The translations under genes and the position numbers were made by a program. The notes under the pieces were generated by a model. That model saw only the letters and a program-made list of their open reading frames with translations. It did no database searches and had not been told where the DNA came from. Positions 43,281 to 52,051 of a stretch of DNA of 64,000 bases are shown in pieces. Numbering within the stretch: the stretch's first letter is position 1; the number at the start of each line of letters is the position of its first letter. Source of the DNA: Sphingomonas piscis (GTDB lineage Bacteria; Pseudomonadota; Alphaproteobacteria; Sphingomonadales; Sphingomonadaceae); NCBI RefSeq assembly GCF_011300455.1, contig NZ_CP049869.1, positions 558,001-622,000 on the forward strand, read 5' to 3'.

Positions 43281-44492
43281 CTAGCGTCGGCCCTGCTGGT
43301 TGCCGCTCTGTTGACCGGCCGCGCCGGGCGGACGCGGCGCGATCCGTTGCGGTGCGTTCGCCGGCACCGGCCGCAACGGCGCGCCGGTTCGAAGGTTTGC
43401 CGTCCCTTGGGTGATGATCTTGTCCCCCGGCCTCAACCCCACAGTCACGACCCAGTTCGGCCCGTAGGTGCGTGTTGCCTGCACCGGACGCCGCTCGGCC
43501 TTGTTGCCCGCGCCGACCACGAACACGAAGCCCTGACCGCCGATGTCGCGTTGCAGCGCCGCCTGAGGAACCAGGACGACGTTGGGAGTGACCGCCTGCG
43601 TGAACTCCGCCTGGACGAACATGCCGGGCAGCAGAATCCCCTGGGGATTAGGCATCCGCGCCCGAAGGGTCACCGTGCCGGTGCTTTCGTTCACCAGGGC
43701 TTCGGAGAACTGAACGGTTCCAGTGTAGCCATAGTCGCTGCCGTCCTCGAGCTTCAGGCGTACCTGCGTGCTGCCGGACAGCGCGCCGCCACTGGCCAAT
43801 GATCGCTTGAGCGTCAGAAGGTCCGCGGCCGACTGCTGGATGTCGACATACATGGGGTCGACGCCCTGGATCACTGCGAGCGGGTCGGCCTGGCTGGCGG
43901 TGACCAGCGCGCCAACCGTCGAAAGCGACCGGCCGATGCGACCGCTGATCGGCGCGGTGATGGTGGTGAAGCGAAGGTTGATCTGCGCCGTCTGCAACGC
44001 GGCATTGTTTTGCGCCACCTGGGCGCGGGCCTGCCGCGCCTGGGCTGCGGCGTCGGTGTAGTCCTGCTGGGCGACGGCCTCGATCTCAGCGAGCGGACGA
44101 TAACGATTCGCTCGTTCCTGCGCCGCCTGCGCGGTCGCTTGTGCCGCCGCGACGTTGGCCCGCTGCTGATTCACTGCCGCTTGGTAGAGGCTCGGGTCGA
44201 TCTGATAGAGCGCCTGACCCTGCCGGACGTACGAGCCTTCCTGGAAAAGTCGCCGGCGGACGAGGCCGCTGACCTGGGGTCGAACTTCCGATTGCTGGAA
44301 GGCGACCGTTCGCCCGCCGAGGCTCGATTGCAGCGGAACCGAGGCAAGCTGGGCGACAACGAACCCGACCTGAGTCGGGCCGCGCTGGCCGCCGCCCTGC
44401 TGGCCCTCTCGATCCGACCCTGAGCAAGCGGTCAGGGACAGGGCACTGGCGGCAATGGCGAGCAGCGCCGCACGCGGAGCGATGGAAGGCAC
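43281..44492 (-). CDS. RND efflux periplasmic adaptor (membrane fusion protein)
   Basis: It connects the pump to the outer-membrane channel. A lipoprotein-type signal (LLAIAASALSLTACSGSD) precedes the lipoyl/hairpin part (SEVRPQVSGLVRRRLFQEGS, YVRQGQALYQIDPSLYQAAV), an alanine/glutamine-rich coiled-coil, then LRFTTITAPISGRIGRSLST and a beta-barrel with a final Gln/Gly/Pro-rich tail. I chose the GTG at 44492 because the longer open frame upstream is not protein-like. It ends three bases before the pump start, so it is the first gene of the operon. Confidence 0.9.
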   Translation of the reverse strand: MPSIAPRAALLAIAASALSLTACSGSDREGQQGGGQRGPTQVGFVVAQLASVPLQSSLGGRTVAFQQSEVRPQVSGLVRRRLFQEGSYVRQGQALYQIDPSLYQAAVNQQRANVAAAQATAQAAQERANRYRPLAEIEAVAQQDYTDAAAQARQARAQVAQNNAALQTAQINLRFTTITAPISGRIGRSLSTVGALVTASQADPLAVIQGVDPMYVDIQQSAADLLTLKRSLASGGALSGSTQVRLKLEDGSDYGYTGTVQFSEALVNESTGTVTLRARMPNPQGILLPGMFVQAEFTQAVTPNVVLVPQAALQRDIGGQGFVFVVGAGNKAERRPVQATRTYGPNWVVTVGLRPGDKIITQGTANLRTGAPLRPVPANAPQRIAPRPPGAAGQQSGNQQGRR

Positions 44493-44705
44493 GGCTGCGG
44501 CTCTATTGCGCCAGGCGGCGCTTCTCAACCGCAACTGGTCGAAAATAATCAACGGTTTGTTGACCTTGCAGTCGGCGCCTTGCTTCAATTCCGGCCCATC
44601 CTCGCCTATCGAACAGGCGCGCCGGTAGCCTGCCGCGGCTCTCAGCACTATGGGGCGAAGGACGGTATCCCGCTCGGCGGACGACCAAGGGAAGCGAAGT
44701 TCAGT

Positions 44706-45719
44706 ATGCAGCAGTTTTCGCCCGTCCGGGAGTGGCACGACATCGACGTCGCCAAGTTTCGCAACGAGATCGCACCGCTTCGAGAGCCCGCAATCCTTCG
44801 CGGACTGGCCGCCTCCTGGCCCGCAGTGCAAGCGGCCGGGCAGTCGAACGAGGCCCTACGGGACTATCTGCTGCCGCTCGACAACGGCAAACCCACGCCC
44901 GCCTTTCTAGGGCCGCCCGAGATCAAGGGACGCTTCTGGTACCGCGAGGACATGCGCGGCTTCAATTATCAGCAAAGCCAGGCCGCCATCGGACAATTAC
45001 TGCAGGCCTTGGTTGCCGCGCAGGACGATCCGAACGCCCCGTCGCTCTATGCCGGCGCGGTTCCGGTTGCCGAGCACATTCCCGCCTTTGCCCGCGACAA
45101 TGACATCGACCTGCCCGGCACGGGCGCGGTTGCGCGGATGTGGATCGGCAATCGCGCCACCGTTTCCACCCACTTCGACCTGTCGGAGAATATCGCCGTC
45201 GTGGTTGCTGGCCACCGACGCTTCACCCTGTTCCCGCCCGAGCAGGTGCAGAACCTCTATGTCGGGCCGTTCGACTTCACCTTCGCCGGACCGCCGGTCA
45301 GCATGGCCAACCTGCGCGAGCCCGATCTAGGGCGCTATCCCAGGTTTGCGGAAGCCTTGAAGAACGCCCGCGTTGCAGAACTTGAACCAGGCGATGCCAT
45401 CTTCGTCCCCTACATGTGGTGGCACCATGTCGAGGCGCTGGATGCCGTCAACGTGCTTCTCAATTATTGGTGGGAGCTGACGGGCGAGACGTGGAAGGGC
45501 TCACCCTTCAAGGCGCTGATGCACGCCATCATGAGCATCCGCGACTTGCCCGAGCGCGAACGGTCGGTGTGGCGGGCCTGGTTCGATCATTATGTGTTCG
45601 GCGACGGTCATGCCGCAGTCGCCCACTTACCCCCACACGGACGCGGTGCGCTTGGCGACATGAGCCCGGAGATTGCGCGCGCGGTGAAAGCCTTCATCGT
45701 CGACGAGTTCAAGCGCTAG
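44706..45719 (+). CDS. JmjC/cupin-like (cupin_8) dioxygenase-like protein
   Basis: The 337-residue protein has the fold of JmjC-type Fe(II)/2-oxoglutarate enzymes: PAILRGLAASWPA at the N-terminus, then VSTHFDLSENIAVVVAGHRR with the HxD metal pair, and PYMWWHHVEALDAVNVLLNY with the distal histidine. These residues would bind iron, so protein hydroxylation is possible. Such genes often accompany tryptophan-halogenase-like genes in sphingomonad and Caulobacter TonB-receptor loci. It is divergent from the efflux operon and converges with the first halogenase with four bases between. Confidence 0.88.
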   Translation: MQQFSPVREWHDIDVAKFRNEIAPLREPAILRGLAASWPAVQAAGQSNEALRDYLLPLDNGKPTPAFLGPPEIKGRFWYREDMRGFNYQQSQAAIGQLLQALVAAQDDPNAPSLYAGAVPVAEHIPAFARDNDIDLPGTGAVARMWIGNRATVSTHFDLSENIAVVVAGHRRFTLFPPEQVQNLYVGPFDFTFAGPPVSMANLREPDLGRYPRFAEALKNARVAELEPGDAIFVPYMWWHHVEALDAVNVLLNYWWELTGETWKGSPFKALMHAIMSIRDLPERERSVWRAWFDHYVFGDGHAAVAHLPPHGRGALGDMSPEIARAVKAFIVDEFKR

Positions 45720-45723
45720 CGAC

Positions 45724-47247
45724 TTAGGGTAGCTCCGCACGGCAGAAGCGGTCGATGAATTGCTGATGCGTCGGCATCCGCTCGACGTTGGAGCTCATTG
45801 CTCGGGCAATGCGCGTCATTCGACTGTCGAGTTCCTCGTCCGGAAGGACGTCGGCGACCGGATGATGACGGGCGGGAACGATCCCTTGCCCATTCATGAC
45901 CGCAAGCCAGCTCGTTTCGGAAAATAGTTCGTTATCGTGGCGGTAGAGCCGACCATTCTCGCGAAAGATGGCGATCCGTTCCGCCAGCGTGTCCGGGATC
46001 GGCATTGTCCGGCAGTAGTTCCAGAAGGGCGTGTCGTCCCGATGGGTGGCCTTGTAGTGGAGGATGATGAAGTCGCGCACCTGCTCATATTCGAGCCGCG
46101 TGCGAGCGTTGAAATAGTCGATGTCGCGCTGATTGAAGAGCTTGTCGGGGAAGTTGGTCATCAGCCGCGCGACGCCCGACTGCACGAGGTGGATGGAGGT
46201 CGATTCCAGCGGCTCGAGGAAGCCTGACGCGAGGCCTAGCGACACGACATTCTTGATCCACGACTGGCGTCTCCGCCCGGCCTTGAAGCGGAGGAAATTG
46301 GGGTCGGAGATCGGCTCCCCGTCCAGATCCGCGTTGAGGCTTTCCAGCGCGTGGTCTTCGCCGATATAATCGCTGCAATAGACATGGCCGTTACCGGTCC
46401 GCGACTGCAGCGGAATGCGCCATTGCCAGCCGGCGGTCTTGGCTGTCGATCGCGTGTAGGGGACCGGCTCGGCAACCTTGCGACAGGCGCGGGCGACCGC
46501 CCGGTCGCATGGAAGGTAGGTGCTCCAATCCTCGAAGCCCGCGCCTAGCGTTTGTTCGATCAGCAGGCCGCGAAAACCCGAGCAGTCGATGAACAAATCG
46601 CCCGCGACCGCTTCCCCGCTCTCCAGGCGAACCGCGGCTACGTTGCCGCTTTCTCCGTCTTGGTCGACCCCGACAATTCGGCCTTCGACCCGCTCCACGC
46701 CGCGGCTTTCCGAAAGCCGGCGAAGGAATGCCGCGTACAGCGATGCGTCGAACTGGAAGGCGTAAGCAATGGTGCTGAGCGGCGAGTCCGGCCGGCTGAG
46801 GTCCGGACGCTGGAACTTGCCGGCGCGGGCCGCGAGGACGGCAATGCTGTAATCGTCGAGCGGACGGCCCCTGCCCTCTTGGTGCTGGCGCAACCAGAAG
46901 TGATGGAAGTGAAGCCCCTCCATGTCCTGTCCGTAGACGCCGAACGGGTGGATGTAGCGCTCGCCCAGCCCTCCCCAATTCACGAACTCAATACCAAGCT
47001 TGAAAGTGGCATTGGTGCGGCGGACGAAGTCGTCCTCGTCGATCCCGAGCAGCCGGTTGAAATAGACGATGTGGGGAATGGTCGCCTCGCCCACGCCGAC
47101 TGTTCCGATCGCTTCGGATTCGATCAGCCGGATGCGGACGTGACTGGACGGCAGCAGCTTGGACAAGGCCGCAGCCGCCATCCAGCCGGCAGTGCCGCCG
47201 CCGACGACGACGATGTCCTTGATGCGGAGATGGTCAGGCGTGCCCAC
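45724..47247 (-). CDS. flavin-dependent tryptophan-halogenase-like protein 1
   Basis: Flavin-dependent halogenases form hypohalous acid with FADH2 and pass it along a tunnel to a lysine that halogenates an aromatic ring. All key parts are present: FAD motif VVVGGGTAGWMAAA, GVGEATIPH, the lysine in NATFKLGIEFVNWG (aligned with Lys79 of PrnA), the WQWRIP motif and FLEPLESTSIHLV. The 507-residue length is normal. The GTG start lies three bases after the upstream stop, so it is the last of four coupled genes. The substrate is unknown. Confidence 0.9.
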   Translation of the reverse strand: MGTPDHLRIKDIVVVGGGTAGWMAAAALSKLLPSSHVRIRLIESEAIGTVGVGEATIPHIVYFNRLLGIDEDDFVRRTNATFKLGIEFVNWGGLGERYIHPFGVYGQDMEGLHFHHFWLRQHQEGRGRPLDDYSIAVLAARAGKFQRPDLSRPDSPLSTIAYAFQFDASLYAAFLRRLSESRGVERVEGRIVGVDQDGESGNVAAVRLESGEAVAGDLFIDCSGFRGLLIEQTLGAGFEDWSTYLPCDRAVARACRKVAEPVPYTRSTAKTAGWQWRIPLQSRTGNGHVYCSDYIGEDHALESLNADLDGEPISDPNFLRFKAGRRRQSWIKNVVSLGLASGFLEPLESTSIHLVQSGVARLMTNFPDKLFNQRDIDYFNARTRLEYEQVRDFIILHYKATHRDDTPFWNYCRTMPIPDTLAERIAIFRENGRLYRHDNELFSETSWLAVMNGQGIVPARHHPVADVLPDEELDSRMTRIARAMSSNVERMPTHQQFIDRFCRAELP

Positions 47248-47250
47248 GGT

Positions 47251-48753
47251 TCAGCCGGCCGGGCAATATCGCGCGATGAACTGCGCATGGGTCGGCAGCT
47301 TGGCGGTGACGGCCTCCATCGCCTGGCGCATAGACTCTATACTTTCGTTGACCTGATCCGCTGGCAGGCCCGCGATGATCGGGTTGTAGGCACGAGGCAG
47401 AATGTTCTGGCCGATCATAACTGCGACCCAGCTTGGGCGGGTGAACAATTCCTCCTCATACCGGAAGACGCGCGCGGCCTGTTCGAACAATTGCATCTTG
47501 TAGGTCAGCGAGTCCGGCACCTTCATATTGCGGCAGTAGGTCCAAAACGGCGTGTCGTCCCGCTCGGTCGCCTTGTAATGGAGGATGATGAAGTCGCGCA
47601 CCTGCTCATATTCTGTGCGCATGTGGCGGTTGTACTCGTCCCGAATGACGTTCGCCAGCGAGGCATCCGGGAACAGTGAGATGAACCTGCTGATCCCTTC
47701 CTGGATCAGGTAGATCGACGTGGACTCCAGCGGCTCCAGGAAGCCCGACGCCAGTCCGATGGCAATGCAGTTCTTCGACCACATCTGCTCCCGAACTCCG
47801 GTTTTGAAGCGGATCGGACGCGGGTCGGCAAGTGACGCACCCTCAAGGCCGTCCAGCAGCATCTGCGTCGCTTCGTCCTGCCCGAGATATTCGCTGCAGA
47901 AGATGTGGCCGTTGCCGACGCGCTTCTGTGTGGGGATGCGCCATTGCCAGCCGGCAGTCTTCGCCGTCGACTGAGTATAAGCGCTTAAGGGTCCGTGGTG
48001 CTCACTCGGTACGGCAAGCGCCGTGTCGCACGGCAGCCAGTGGCTCCAGTCGGTCAGGGGAACGCCCAGCGCTTGTTCGATCAGCAGGCCCCGGAAACCG
48101 GTACAGTCGAAGAAGAAGTCGCCTTCCACTTCACGGTTATTGTCGAGAAGAAGTCCAGTGATGGCGCCGCTCTCGCCGTGCTGGCGAACCTCCCGGATCA
48201 CCCCTTCAACCCGCTTGACGCCGCGCTCTTCGGCATAGTCGCGCAGGAAACGGGCGTAGAGCGTCGCGTCGAAATGGTAAGCGTAGCGAACGTGCGATAG
48301 CAATGAGGACGGGTTGGGATCAGGAAGGACGAACTTGTTCGCCTTGGCCATGACCGAGCAGAGGCTGTAATCCTCGATCGGGTGCGAGTTGCCGGCCGCC
48401 CGTCCGTGAAGCCAATATTGGTGGAAGTCGAAGCCACGCATGTCGACGCCATGCTGGCCGAACGGGTGGATGTATTGGTGACCCTTGCGGCTCCAGTCGA
48501 TAAACCGGATTCCCAGCTTAAAGGTCGCATGGGTCGCCTTCATGAATTCGGCTTCGGGGATGCCGAGGATCGCGTTGAAGTTGATGATGTCGGGGATGGT
48601 CGCCTCGCCCACCCCGATCGTTCCGATCTGGTCGCTTTCGACCAGAGTGATAGAAACTTCTTTAGGGTCGAGCAGGCTGGAAAGCGCGGCAGCCGTCATC
48701 CACCCGGCCGAGCCGCCGCCGACGATGACGATGTTCCGAAGCATCGGCTGCAT
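47251..48753 (-). CDS. flavin-dependent tryptophan-halogenase-like protein 2
   Basis: The 500-residue protein keeps the full motif set: IVIVGGGSAGWMTAAAL, GVGEATIPDIINFN, lysine in HATFKLGIRFIDWS, WQWRIP in KTAGWQWRIPTQK, and FLEPLESTSIYLI. The ATG at 48753 lies two bases after the stop of the third gene (TGACCATG). An open frame upstream to 49065 only shadows that gene. It is paralogous to genes 1 and 4, so the array arose by duplication. Where the canonical family has EST-G at the chloride site, these three have EST-S, which may affect halide choice. Confidence 0.9.
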   Translation of the reverse strand: MQPMLRNIVIVGGGSAGWMTAAALSSLLDPKEVSITLVESDQIGTIGVGEATIPDIINFNAILGIPEAEFMKATHATFKLGIRFIDWSRKGHQYIHPFGQHGVDMRGFDFHQYWLHGRAAGNSHPIEDYSLCSVMAKANKFVLPDPNPSSLLSHVRYAYHFDATLYARFLRDYAEERGVKRVEGVIREVRQHGESGAITGLLLDNNREVEGDFFFDCTGFRGLLIEQALGVPLTDWSHWLPCDTALAVPSEHHGPLSAYTQSTAKTAGWQWRIPTQKRVGNGHIFCSEYLGQDEATQMLLDGLEGASLADPRPIRFKTGVREQMWSKNCIAIGLASGFLEPLESTSIYLIQEGISRFISLFPDASLANVIRDEYNRHMRTEYEQVRDFIILHYKATERDDTPFWTYCRNMKVPDSLTYKMQLFEQAARVFRYEEELFTRPSWVAVMIGQNILPRAYNPIIAGLPADQVNESIESMRQAMEAVTAKLPTHAQFIARYCPAG

Positions 48754-48755
48754 GG

Positions 48756-50240
48756 TCAGGGCTTGTTCTTCTGGAGGTAGAGCTTGAGCTGGTCGACGTA
48801 GACTGCGTGCGGCGGCAGGCTGCCGGCGACCTTTTCGACTTCCGCCTTCATCGCCGCAAGAAAGCCGCGGATCCGGTCGGCCGGTGCCCGGTCGGCCAGG
48901 CGATCGTGGCGGCGGGGCCGGCGCCCCATGCCATAGTGAAGAACGGTCCAGTCTTCCGGATGGAACGGCTCGAGATCGTAGGACACGAGCAGGCCGCGTT
49001 GCTCGAACATGTTGATCTTGCGCACCAGCTTGTCGTTTACCGGCTGCCCGCGCGCGACCTGCCAATAGGTCCCCTCGGGAAGACCCTCGGTCTGGAACAT
49101 GGCCTGCGTGAAGAGGCCGGCATGCTCATAATCCTCTCGGGCGCGGCGGCAATATTCGCGGCGTTCCACGGCCATGCGGCCCGACAGGGGAATGAGCGAG
49201 ACGAGGCGCTCAACATCCCGTTCAAGCAGCAGGATTGGTGCAATGGTCAGCGGCTCGGCAACGTGCGCAGCCTGCCCCACACCGACACAGTTCCCAACCC
49301 ACGCCTCCGTGCGGCTTCCAAGCTCCGCTTCGCATGTCCGTTCGGGCCCGTCCGGGTGATCAGCTTTCGCCTCGTCACGAGAAGAGGCGTCGAAAACGTT
49401 GAGGCGCACCCGCTTACCTTGCAGCGGTGTATCGGACCGCCACCCGTAGGCAGTCGGCGCGACGGTCCGAAGAGGCGCGCCGAGCTGCGCCGAGGTCGAG
49501 GTGCTCAGGGCCGCGCCAATAGTTCGGCCGGTCGAAACGGGCGCTTGGAGCCGAGAGAGAAGACGCGCCTCCGGGCCAGTGCAATCGACGAACAATCCCC
49601 CCTCGATATTCTCGCCGCCGACGAGCGAAACGGAGACAATCTCATCTCCTTCGACCTGCAGATCGACGCCGTCGGTTCTTAGGATACGAACCCGACCGTT
49701 TGGAACGGCCTCCTCGAACATCCGCCCATAGGTCGACGGGTCGATCTGGTAGCCATATTCGGCGTTGGACAGCAGGCTTTGGGAGGCGGCCGCGGATTCC
49801 TGCGGGGGATGGGCGAACAGGCCCTTTCGGGCAGCAATCGCAGAGACTAGGAACGGCTCTAGGCTCGTCATCCGCTCACGGGCGAGGAACTGATGGAACA
49901 GAATGCCGTCGATCACCGGGAAAGGCAGCTGATAACATTGAATCCACGACCGCTCGCCCGCGGCCCACTTCTCATACTTCGTGCCCCACGAGAAAGCGGT
50001 ATCGCTCCCTGTGATTAGAGCGGGCTCCTCGATCCCGGCACGACGATTGAACTCGTACGCCGTCGGGCCGGCCGCGTTTCCATAAAGGATGTCGCTATCG
50101 GGCGCGTTGCCCACCTGAACCCAGCTGATCTGCAACGCCGACGGCAGCTGGCGCGCCAGCGTCGCTACCGTCATTGCCGCGGCGAGACCGCTGCCCACGA
50201 CAACGAGATGGTAGAGCGGGGCGTCAGACGGCCGTGGCAT
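48756..50240 (-). CDS. degenerate tryptophan-halogenase-like protein 3
   Basis: This 494-residue paralogue keeps the overall layout (HLVVVGSGLAAAMTVATLAR FAD loop, VDCTGPEARLL, a late SLIPLSGR helix) but the glycine motif is altered to GSGLAAA. The GVGEATIP and FKLG lysine blocks are absent, WxWxIP is replaced by GWRSDTPLQ, and the EST motif by AEPLTIAP. Halogenation is therefore not expected. It may be a structural partner or have another flavin role. GGGA lies six bases before the ATG, which overlaps the fourth gene by 17 bases. Confidence 0.8.
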   Translation of the reverse strand: MPRPSDAPLYHLVVVGSGLAAAMTVATLARQLPSALQISWVQVGNAPDSDILYGNAAGPTAYEFNRRAGIEEPALITGSDTAFSWGTKYEKWAAGERSWIQCYQLPFPVIDGILFHQFLARERMTSLEPFLVSAIAARKGLFAHPPQESAAASQSLLSNAEYGYQIDPSTYGRMFEEAVPNGRVRILRTDGVDLQVEGDEIVSVSLVGGENIEGGLFVDCTGPEARLLSRLQAPVSTGRTIGAALSTSTSAQLGAPLRTVAPTAYGWRSDTPLQGKRVRLNVFDASSRDEAKADHPDGPERTCEAELGSRTEAWVGNCVGVGQAAHVAEPLTIAPILLLERDVERLVSLIPLSGRMAVERREYCRRAREDYEHAGLFTQAMFQTEGLPEGTYWQVARGQPVNDKLVRKINMFEQRGLLVSYDLEPFHPEDWTVLHYGMGRRPRRHDRLADRAPADRIRGFLAAMKAEVEKVAGSLPPHAVYVDQLKLYLQKNKP

Positions 50241-51786
50241 CGACATTCCCAAGAGTGGCGGCCACACCCGACTTGCGGATAAAGTCCTCGTGCGTCGGCG
50301 TCGCTGCCACTGCAGCGGCTACGTTGGCGCGAATGGCGGCGGCATTCCTTGCGATTACGTCGGTCGGCAGTGCGTCTGCCCGGCGGTCATATCCGCGCGG
50401 CATGAGATTCTGCCCCATCATCACGGCGATCCAGCTTGGCGGCAGGAACAGGCCATGTTCGTAGGCGATGATAGTGCCCCGCTCCGTCCAGGCGCTGATC
50501 TTCTCCTGCAGGCTGTCCGGCAGTGTCATGCTCCGGAAATGGCGCCAAAAGTCGCTGTCGTCGCGCTGGGTTGCGACATAATGAAGCAGCAGGAAGTCGC
50601 GAACTCGCTCAAAATGCAGCTCCATTCGGCGGTTATATTCGTCGATGTCGTCCTGGTTGAAGCTCTTGTCCGGGAAGATCTGGATCAGCTCTGTGATGCC
50701 GTCCTGGATCAGGTGGATCGAGGTCGACTCCAACGGCTCCAGGAAGCCGCCCGAAAGCCCGACAGCAACCACATTCTTGTTCCACAGCAGCTTGCGGCGC
50801 CCGGTGGTGAAGCGAAGTCGGTTGGGACCTTTCAGCGCCGGCGCGTCGAGATTGTCGAGCAGAACCCGTTCCGCCTCTTCATCAGAGATGAAGTCGCTGC
50901 AATAGACGTGGCCGTTGCCGACCCGATGCTGAAGCGGGATCCGCCATTGCCAACCGCTCTGGCGAGCGGTGGCGCGGGTGAACGGTCCGATCGCTCCCCG
51001 GCTTTCCGTGGGAAGGGCGATGGCTCTGTTGCAGGGAAGCCACCGGCTCCAATCGTCATAGCCCGTCTGCAACGCCTGCTCGATCAATAGGCCGCGGAAG
51101 CCGGAGCAATCGATGAACAGGTCCGCTTCGATCGCCTCGCCGCTCTCAAGCGTCACCGATTGGACAAAGCCAGTGTTGGGATCGAGCGCCGTGCTCGCGA
51201 TCTTGCCTTCGGTGCGCAGGATGCCTCTCTGTTCGGAGAAGCGGCGCAGGAACTTGGCGTAGAGCGAGGCATCGAACTGATAGGCGTAGCCGAAGGTGGA
51301 CTCCACCGCCGCGGGGTCTTTGGCTGGGTAACGAAAGCGATAATGCTCCGCGGCGCTGACCCCGTAGGAATAGTCGTCGAGACGCCCGGCCCCGTTCACA
51401 CCTTCGCTCCTCAACTTGAGCCAATAATGGTAGAAGGGAACACCCTCGATCGCCGGACCGTAATCGCCGAACGGGTGAATGTAGCGATCGCCGATCTTGC
51501 CCCAGTCGCAAAATTCGATGCCGAGCTTGAACGTCGCTTCGGTGGTCTGCATCAATTCGCGTTCGGAGATGCCCAGCGAATTGTTGAAGGCGCGGATGTG
51601 CGGCAACGTCGCCTCGCCGACGCCGACGGTTCCGATTTCCTCCGACTCCACCAGCCGGATGGACACGGGCAATCCCTGCAATTTGCTGCACAATGCTGCA
51701 GCCGTCATCCAGCCGGCGGTTCCGCCCCCGACGATGCAGATGGACTCGATCGGTCCCTGTTTGTCTGTGCCCTGTACGGCCACCAT
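50224..51786 (-). CDS. flavin-dependent tryptophan-halogenase-like protein 4
   Basis: First gene of the four-gene run, 520 residues. ICIVGGGTAGWM (residues 16-27), GVGEATLPHIRAFN, lysine in EATFKLGIEFCDWG, SGWQWRIPLQHRV and FLEPLESTSIHLIQ are all intact, so enzyme chemistry is plausible. The ATG has GGGAG seven bases upstream. The next three genes are all coupled by overlaps or two-to-three-base gaps. The promoter must lie in the 51787-52051 gap, shared with the divergent TonB-dependent receptor, which suggests joint regulation. Confidence 0.9.
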   Translation of the reverse strand: MVAVQGTDKQGPIESICIVGGGTAGWMTAAALCSKLQGLPVSIRLVESEEIGTVGVGEATLPHIRAFNNSLGISERELMQTTEATFKLGIEFCDWGKIGDRYIHPFGDYGPAIEGVPFYHYWLKLRSEGVNGAGRLDDYSYGVSAAEHYRFRYPAKDPAAVESTFGYAYQFDASLYAKFLRRFSEQRGILRTEGKIASTALDPNTGFVQSVTLESGEAIEADLFIDCSGFRGLLIEQALQTGYDDWSRWLPCNRAIALPTESRGAIGPFTRATARQSGWQWRIPLQHRVGNGHVYCSDFISDEEAERVLLDNLDAPALKGPNRLRFTTGRRKLLWNKNVVAVGLSGGFLEPLESTSIHLIQDGITELIQIFPDKSFNQDDIDEYNRRMELHFERVRDFLLLHYVATQRDDSDFWRHFRSMTLPDSLQEKISAWTERGTIIAYEHGLFLPPSWIAVMMGQNLMPRGYDRRADALPTDVIARNAAAIRANVAAAVAATPTHEDFIRKSGVAATLGNVDATAV

Positions 51787-52051
51787 CACCTCTCCCGGAA
51801 TGGCCAACTATCACGATCCGGCCCTTGGGCAACATGCGAGACTACGTGCGCAGGTCCACTGTGTGATGCGTGAAAGTCACATCTACTTTCCGTTTAATCC
51901 ATATCGCAAAAGGCCCGTTGCCCGACGGACATCGCATATATAGGCTCAATTCTGAGTTGTCTGACTATTAGAGTCGCGCCCTGTCATGGGACCGAAGCGG
52001 CCGCAGCTGACAACGTGGATAGAACCTATGTTCAGGGGAGGGATTGCCGAA

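Noticed and set aside
41436..43802. 788-residue plus-strand open frame
   Set aside because: Antisense to the RND pump and adaptor genes; composition is dominated by Arg, Gly, Asp and His with no domain.
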